Made by a program: the position numbers and the translations under genes. Below the pieces are notes generated by a model. The model made no database searches, had not been told where the DNA came from, and saw nothing but the letters and a program-made list of their open reading frames with translations. From Mycolicibacterium nivoides (GTDB taxonomy: Bacteria > Actinomycetota > Actinomycetes > Mycobacteriales > Mycobacteriaceae): a stretch of DNA of 64,000 bases. Where the stretch lies: assembly GCF_003855255.1 (NCBI RefSeq), contig NZ_CP034072.1, forward strand, positions 5,990,889 through 6,054,888, in the 5' to 3' direction. Of the stretch, positions 59,536 through 64,000 are shown one piece after another; the stretch's first letter is position 1; each line of letters starts with the position of its first letter.

Positions 59536-59817
59536 TCAACCCACACCGGTGACGGTGGCCAACGACCGCGGCCCCGCCGGAGCGGTGGAAAAACCAGTCC
59601 AGTCCAGCCGCCCACCCAGCACATACGCGCCGTCATCCAACCGGATCAGATAGCCGTCGTGGACCAGCGTCCGCAGCAGATGGTAGGCCGTCGGAAGGGA
59701 AAGCCCGACCTGACGGGCAACGGGCTTTGCGTGCAGCGGACCGTGCGTGGCCACCACGTTGATGATCCGCAGACCGCGCTGTAGTGATCGAATCAGGGTC
59801 TGCTCTTCGCCTACCAC
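59536..59817 (-). CDS. HTH-only IclR-like protein
   Basis: This 93-residue ORF matches only the IclR winged helix: TLIRSLQRGLRIINVVATHGPL, then LSLPTAYHLLRTLVHDGYLIRLDDGAYVLGGRL. It then stops after about 20 unrelated residues, with no effector domain. The HTH closely resembles that of the next gene, suggesting a duplication with one truncated copy. It may be a pseudogene, or a real short competitor or partner for the same DNA site. The two genes touch or overlap, so they are one transcript. Confidence 0.65.
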   Translation of the reverse strand: MVGEEQTLIRSLQRGLRIINVVATHGPLHAKPVARQVGLSLPTAYHLLRTLVHDGYLIRLDDGAYVLGGRLDWTGFSTAPAGPRSLATVTGVG

Positions 59818-59860
59818 CGCACCTCCCGAAGCTCTGGGCCGAGTGAGTGTTTGTCCGTAC

Positions 59861-59912
59861 GCAACGAACTCTAGGTAGCCGACGACCGCAGGGACAATGG
59901 GTAGTTCGTTGC
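59861..59912. promoter_or_regulatory. Widely spaced inverted repeat upstream of the IclR pair
   Basis: GCAACGAACT (59861-59870) and AGTTCGTTGC (59903-59912) are perfect 10-bp inverted copies, 42 bases centre to centre, about four helical turns. They lie 44 bases upstream of the short IclR gene and about 120 bases after the mceF stop at 60028. This is a likely IclR-type operator with possible DNA looping. The rest of the 210-base gap shows no gene. Confidence 0.6.
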
Positions 59913-60027
59913 TAGCACTTCCGGTAACACCGATGAACCCACGTCACCGACCGCGTGAAGCGCTGCGCAGACATCACCGGCGACCGAGATGTGCTACTGA
60001 ACAACACTGTGCCAGCGCTCGATTCGG

Positions 60028-61521
60028 TCACCCGTCGGCGGTCAGCATCGATTGCCAGGTCTGATTGGGACGTTGGTGCGCCAGATTGGCCAGTGCGTAG
60101 ATGTTTCCGTCCGGTCCTACATACGATCCGTCATCAGGGTTGTACGACGTGAACGCTATTGGTATGTCCTCGATTTGGTTCATCACGGGCGGCGCAAGGG
60201 CGGCCGGCGCAACCTGGGGCGCAGGGCCCGGAGGCGCCGGCGGGACGGAGTCGACCTGCGGCACCCCCTGACCCGATGTGGTGGCGTTAGGATCTCCCTT
60301 CCAGTTGAACCCGTCATTGAGCGGGACATACATCTCGTCGCCGTTGCACATCTTGGCCGTCGGCGCGCGTTTGCCTGGATTGTTGACACACGGGAGGTTT
60401 CGCGCGCCACGCACATTGAAAGGAGAATCCTGCGGCACTCGGCAATACAGATCACCCGCGGGGCGGTCCGGATAGTCCTCGAATGCCGGCGATCGTTGCT
60501 GGCTGGGCGGAAGAAACCCGGTCAGGCAGGGCGGTGGCACGTTGAGGTTGAGATCGAAGGTGACAAACGGCCCCTTGTAGGCGCTCATGACGCCCATACC
60601 GGGCACCAGCGAACTCCCCAGGACGGCAATGGCCTGGGGTACCAGCACCAGGACCTGACGTACGCCGGCCTGGTAGGTGACCGCCAGCTCGCCAATCCCA
60701 GCCAGATTGGCGAGCATGATCGGCAAGGACGGTTGCAGCCGCTCGAACAATTGGCGGACCTCCCCCGCCGCAGCGGCCCCGTCAGGAAGGAGATTCCGCA
60801 CCGAGGCATCACGCTCGGCCAGCTGACCGGTGACGCCGGCCAGCCGCGCTGCCCATGACCTGATCTCATCGGCGGTGTCGTTCTGGGTATCCAGAACCGG
60901 TGCCGATTCATCGATCACTGTGGTGAGCGCTCCCAGATCCGTCTTCGCTCCCGAGGCCAATTTCGTGGACGCTCGGACCAGCCGGGCAAGGTCGGGACCC
61001 AGTCCGCCGAATGCGAGCGCACTCTCGTCGATGACGGTGCGCAGGTTTTCCGCAGGAATCGCTGTCAAACCCCGGTTGGTCTCGTCGAGAATCGTATTGA
61101 TGTCGACGGGGATTCCGGTGCGGTCGGCCGCGATGACGTCGCCATCGCGCAATGTGGCGCCGCGGGCCTCGGCGAGCGGGGTGAGTTCGACGTATTGTTC
61201 GCCGATCGCCGACCTGCTGTGTACGCGGGCCGTCACGTCCGCAGGGATGGGCACATCGGAGCTCAAGGACAGGTCGGCCTCGACGCCGGTATCAGTCATA
61301 CGGACGTCGGCGACGCGCCCCACGCCCAAGCCGCGGTAGGTGACATTGCCTGACGGGTAAAGCCCGCCGGTGCTGGGCAGCTCAATGGTCACCCGGTACT
61401 GGCCGATGCCGAGCACACGGGCGGGCACCTCCATGAATCCGACGCCCATCACCACGGCCGCCACCACCGACACCACGGTGAACAGTGCAAGCTGCAATCT
61501 GATCCGTCTGTTAAGTCTCAT
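60028..61521 (-). CDS. mceF: Mce-family protein, MceF position
   Basis: This 497-residue protein has an N-terminal membrane/signal segment (LFTVVSVVAAVVMGVGF) and the MCE beta-domain (YRVTIELPSTGGLYPSGNVTYRGLGVGRV). A long helical region follows and then a Pro-rich C-terminal tail. It is the last gene of the mce operon, in the place of MceF in the order A-F. In mycobacteria the six Mce proteins form a periplasmic tunnel that delivers lipids such as sterols or fatty acids to the YrbE permeases. It is one base past the mceE stop. Confidence 0.9.
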   Translation of the reverse strand: MRLNRRIRLQLALFTVVSVVAAVVMGVGFMEVPARVLGIGQYRVTIELPSTGGLYPSGNVTYRGLGVGRVADVRMTDTGVEADLSLSSDVPIPADVTARVHSRSAIGEQYVELTPLAEARGATLRDGDVIAADRTGIPVDINTILDETNRGLTAIPAENLRTVIDESALAFGGLGPDLARLVRASTKLASGAKTDLGALTTVIDESAPVLDTQNDTADEIRSWAARLAGVTGQLAERDASVRNLLPDGAAAAGEVRQLFERLQPSLPIMLANLAGIGELAVTYQAGVRQVLVLVPQAIAVLGSSLVPGMGVMSAYKGPFVTFDLNLNVPPPCLTGFLPPSQQRSPAFEDYPDRPAGDLYCRVPQDSPFNVRGARNLPCVNNPGKRAPTAKMCNGDEMYVPLNDGFNWKGDPNATTSGQGVPQVDSVPPAPPGPAPQVAPAALAPPVMNQIEDIPIAFTSYNPDDGSYVGPDGNIYALANLAHQRPNQTWQSMLTADG

Positions 61522-61522
61522 C

Positions 61523-62656
61523 TCAACGTCCTTGATCGGCGATATAAGGTGCGGTCAAGGGGTTCCCACTGGTGTACGGGCTCGGCATCTGCCCTATCGT
61601 TCGACCCCACTGCATCTCCAGTTCAGTCAGGTTGCCCTCGAATCGGGTTCCGGTGAGAAAGCCCGCGTCGAGTCGGCTGAGCGTAAGGTCGAAGACCCCC
61701 GTGAGGTTCACATAGTCACCGCGAAAATAATTGCCGATATTCTCCTTGACGAACGGGAAGGTCGTCAGGTAGCTCAGCGAAGTGACCATCGCCGGGCCGG
61801 CATTGGCCAGGGACTCCAGCACGGGACCGAGATCGCTGAGCTCCGTGATCAAGTCATCCTTGGTGCGGCTGACCGCATCGGTGGTGAGGGCACCGAACTG
61901 ACCGAGCTTTTCCATTGCTTGCGCCAGTTCGGTGCGGCGGTCAGCCAGCACCTCTAGTGCTCGTGGAATGGTGTCGAGGGCACGATCCAGAACCGGTGTA
62001 CGCGAGGCGAACTGCGCGACAAGCCGGTTGACGCTGTCTGCTGCGTCGATGATGTCCTGAGTCTGGTCTTCGACGTTGGCGACGAACACGTCGACCTGCT
62101 CGATGAGACTGCGCAGATCGCCGGACCGGCCGGCGAACGCCGTGCTCAAGGACTGGGTGATGTCATGGACCTGGCCGAGGCCACCACCGTTGAGCACCAT
62201 CGACAGCGCGGCAAGTGTCTGCTCGGTGGTGGGATAGCTGCCACCCGCGGATAACGGGATCAGCGAACCCTCGTGCAGGCGGCCCTCAGCGTCGACGCCG
62301 ACAGGCGGCGCCAGTTCGATGTGCAGCGAGCCCAGCAGACTGGTCTGGCCTATCGTCACGGTCGAGTTGGCCGGCAGGGCGACATCGGCGTTCAGTCGCA
62401 TCGTCAACAACGCATGCCAACCCTGACGCTCGATCGCCGTGACCGTACCGACGGTGACGTCCCCGACGCGTACACGCGAATTTCGTTGAATGTTACCAAC
62501 ATCGGGCAGCTGGGCCTGAACGGTGTAAGCCCCGGGGCCGCTGCCCTCCGTACCAGGCAGCGGTAGCGAGTTGGCCCCCTGCCAACCGCACCCGGCCGCC
62601 AGAACCACTGTCGTCACCAGGCCCGTCAACAATGCCGACCGGCTTCGGCTCATCAC
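61523..62656 (-). CDS. mceE: Mce lipoprotein, MceE position (LprK-like)
   Basis: This 377-residue protein has a signal peptide and lipobox LAAGC-G (Cys near residue 23), followed by WQGANSLPLPGTEG, the conserved start of mycobacterial MceE/Lpr proteins. The MCE domain then follows (YTVQAQLPDVGNIQRNSRVRVGDVTVG). It is lipid-anchored and is the fifth Mce subunit. The start overlaps the mceD stop by four bases, so the operon is coupled. Confidence 0.92.
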   Translation of the reverse strand: MMSRSRSALLTGLVTTVVLAAGCGWQGANSLPLPGTEGSGPGAYTVQAQLPDVGNIQRNSRVRVGDVTVGTVTAIERQGWHALLTMRLNADVALPANSTVTIGQTSLLGSLHIELAPPVGVDAEGRLHEGSLIPLSAGGSYPTTEQTLAALSMVLNGGGLGQVHDITQSLSTAFAGRSGDLRSLIEQVDVFVANVEDQTQDIIDAADSVNRLVAQFASRTPVLDRALDTIPRALEVLADRRTELAQAMEKLGQFGALTTDAVSRTKDDLITELSDLGPVLESLANAGPAMVTSLSYLTTFPFVKENIGNYFRGDYVNLTGVFDLTLSRLDAGFLTGTRFEGNLTELEMQWGRTIGQMPSPYTSGNPLTAPYIADQGR

Positions 62657-63930
62657 GAGCCCGCTCCCCGTGGCACCAACATGCCGTACAAGTCCCGGGG
62701 TGCTTGCTCGGCCGGCAACTGCGGCTGGACCGCATCCGGAGCCGGCGGGGAGGGGGGCGGTACGTAATCAGGGCGCATCCAGTCCTCGCTGTAAGTGATC
62801 TCATTCGGGCGGGCATAAGCGCCGACGACAGGGTTCGCCCCCACCGGCGGAAAGTTCATCTGCCGGTTCTTCACGATCGGCGCCAGATACTGGACGCAGA
62901 GCTTGGCCGATTGCTCAGCATTCAGGCGTGAAGCGGCTTGTATTGCACCACAGAGGAATTGGATCGGATTGGCGAAGTTGTTGAGGCTGAAGGCCCCGGC
63001 GAATCCACCGATGGCGGGCGGATAGATATTGACGAAGTTGGCTAATCCGGTCGGGGCAACGTGCAGGGTTTGCTCCAGATCGTCGTGGCTCTCCTGCAGT
63101 GCGCGGCTGATAGAAGCCAGCTTGTCGGCCGTCACCCCTATCGTCTCGCGATTGTCCGCGGTGAAACCGGCCACCTCGCCGACGACCGCATTGAGCTCGT
63201 CGATGGCCGTTCCGATCTCCTGTGGCTGATTGTCGAGAAGCTCCGTGGTAGCAGCCAGGTTGCGGTTCAGCTCGCGCATCACGTCCTTGCTGTCCTGCAG
63301 CGCCGACACCACCAGCGCCAGATTCCGGGCGGTCGCGAAGATGTCGTCGCTGTGATCACCGAGTGCGGACATTGTTGTTGCGAGGCTCTTCAACGCCCCG
63401 TGGATGTTGTCCCCTTGTCCGCGTAGATTGTCCGCCGCTGAATTCACGTAGGCGCCGAGCGTGCTCACCCCGCCGGGCGCGGTCGGCCGCAGCGCCTCGG
63501 CCAACTTGCCCAACTGCTCACGCAGGTCATCCCATTCGACCGGAACGGCGGTGCGGTCGATCGGTATCACGGCGTCGTCGACCATCTCCGGTCCACCGGT
63601 GTATGCGGGGACCAGTTGCACCGCCCGCGCCGAGATCAGCGAAGGTGACAGGATCACCGCCTTGGCATCGGCAGGAATTCGGTAGGTGTCATCGACCCAC
63701 ATGGTGATCTGCACCTGGTCCGGTTGCGCCTCGATCGTCGCGATCTCACCGACACGTACCCCAAGGATCCGTACGTCATCACCAGGGAAGATGCCGGTGC
63801 TGTTCGCGAAGTAGGCGGTGATGTGCGTGCGGCCGGCTGACTCGCAGAACCGCAGTGCGGCAGCTCCGCAAGCGAGCATGACCACAAGGCCGATGACCGC
63901 CGCGAGCCGCCCGGTCCTGGATGTCGTCAT
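62653..63930 (-). CDS. mceD: Mce-family protein, MceD position
   Basis: This 425-residue protein has an N-terminal membrane segment (AAVIGLVVMLACGAAAL), the MCE domain (ITAYFANSTGIFPGDDVRILGVRVGEI), a helical middle and a Pro-rich C terminus (PPPSPPAPDAVQPQLP). It starts at ATG 63930, overlapping the mceC stop by four bases. It is part of a lipid-import complex; which mce operon (1-4 or other) cannot be told from this part. Confidence 0.9.
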   Translation of the reverse strand: MTTSRTGRLAAVIGLVVMLACGAAALRFCESAGRTHITAYFANSTGIFPGDDVRILGVRVGEIATIEAQPDQVQITMWVDDTYRIPADAKAVILSPSLISARAVQLVPAYTGGPEMVDDAVIPIDRTAVPVEWDDLREQLGKLAEALRPTAPGGVSTLGAYVNSAADNLRGQGDNIHGALKSLATTMSALGDHSDDIFATARNLALVVSALQDSKDVMRELNRNLAATTELLDNQPQEIGTAIDELNAVVGEVAGFTADNRETIGVTADKLASISRALQESHDDLEQTLHVAPTGLANFVNIYPPAIGGFAGAFSLNNFANPIQFLCGAIQAASRLNAEQSAKLCVQYLAPIVKNRQMNFPPVGANPVVGAYARPNEITYSEDWMRPDYVPPPSPPAPDAVQPQLPAEQAPRDLYGMLVPRGAGS

Positions 63931-64000
63931 CGTCCTCCTTCGATGTCCGTGCCTCCGCCGGTCGGCGTTTCACCGGGCGCCGGGACGAATACCGGTCCAT
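63927..64000 (-). CDS. mceC: C-terminal end of MceC, truncated by the window edge
   Basis: The last 23 codons read GPVFVPAPGETPTGGGTDIEGGR and stop with TGA overlapping the mceD ATG. The Pro/Gly-rich tail and the operon position identify it as the end of an MceC-type gene; the rest lies to the right of the window. Confidence 0.75.
   Translation of the reverse strand, partial: GPVFVPAPGETPTGGGTDIEGGR

Overview
The window looks like chromosomal DNA of a fast-growing environmental mycobacterium (Mycolicibacterium-like). The basis is high GC throughout, an mce operon at the right edge, a PGRS-type glycine-rich surface protein, an F420-type luciferase-like oxidoreductase, a P450 with a small CxxNxxC ferredoxin, and dense FadE/EchA/FadD-type gene sets. 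No tRNA, rRNA, IS element, CRISPR array or phage module was seen. All functions are read from sequence motifs and gene context; no database search was run.

Layout. (1) 0-5.2 kb: housekeeping-type genes, namely a TauE/SafE exporter, AraC and MerR regulators, an S9 prolyl-oligopeptidase-type peptidase and an overlapping DUF3159-type membrane protein. (2) 5.7-22.3 kb: a self-contained catabolic island. It holds a four-gene Dpp/Opp-type ABC importer, its lipoprotein binding protein, an S12 serine hydrolase (D-aminopeptidase-like), two paralogous fold-type III PLP enzymes (D-serine dehydratase/D-threonine aldolase/D-glucosaminate dehydratase superfamily), RidA, an SMP-30 lactonase, a ketoglutarate-semialdehyde-type aldehyde dehydrogenase, a U32-like protein, two SDRs and a FadR-type GntR regulator. 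The island also carries a remnant of an alanine racemase gene. Four promoters inside it share the core ATAGTAT, twice extended to ATAGTATGAGT, which suggests one regulon. (3) 22.9-27 kb: a secreted PGRS protein fused to two tandem carboxymuconolactone-decarboxylase-like domains, DoxX, and a small HTH-like protein. (4) 27-46 kb: a catabolic cluster of unknown substrate. It contains an enolase-superfamily enzyme, aldehyde and alcohol dehydrogenases, three ACMSD-type amidohydrolases, a cupin, P450, ThDP enzyme, CoA ligase, two crotonases, acyl-CoA dehydrogenase, LLM oxidoreductase, thiolase and ferredoxin, with a TetR regulator at its end next to a clear 11-bp inverted repeat. (5) 47-58.6 kb: a second acyl-CoA block. 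It contains an XRE/MmyB regulator, a DUF35 protein with an Ltp-type thiolase-fold protein (retro-aldolase-like), a CaiB transferase, a crotonase, two overlapping pairs of acyl-CoA dehydrogenases (each pair one canonical and one degenerate subunit), an SDR and an acetyl-CoA hydrolase/transferase-type protein. (6) 58.7-59.8 kb: tandem IclR genes, the first containing only the HTH domain. (7) 60-64 kb: the distal end of an mce operon (mceC end, mceD, mceE lipoprotein, mceF).

How the parts fit. In the 5.7-22.3 kb island, the importer and S12 hydrolase could supply D-configured amino acids or amino-sugar acids. SDR plus lactonase could make the free acid, the PLP enzymes could deaminate or cleave it, RidA could clear the enamine intermediate, and the aldehyde dehydrogenase and second SDR could finish oxidation. 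The 47-64 kb part resembles steroid- or isoprenoid-type side-chain degradation: Mce import, heteromeric FadE, hydratase, and Ltp/DUF35 aldolytic cleavage. These pathway assignments are inference.
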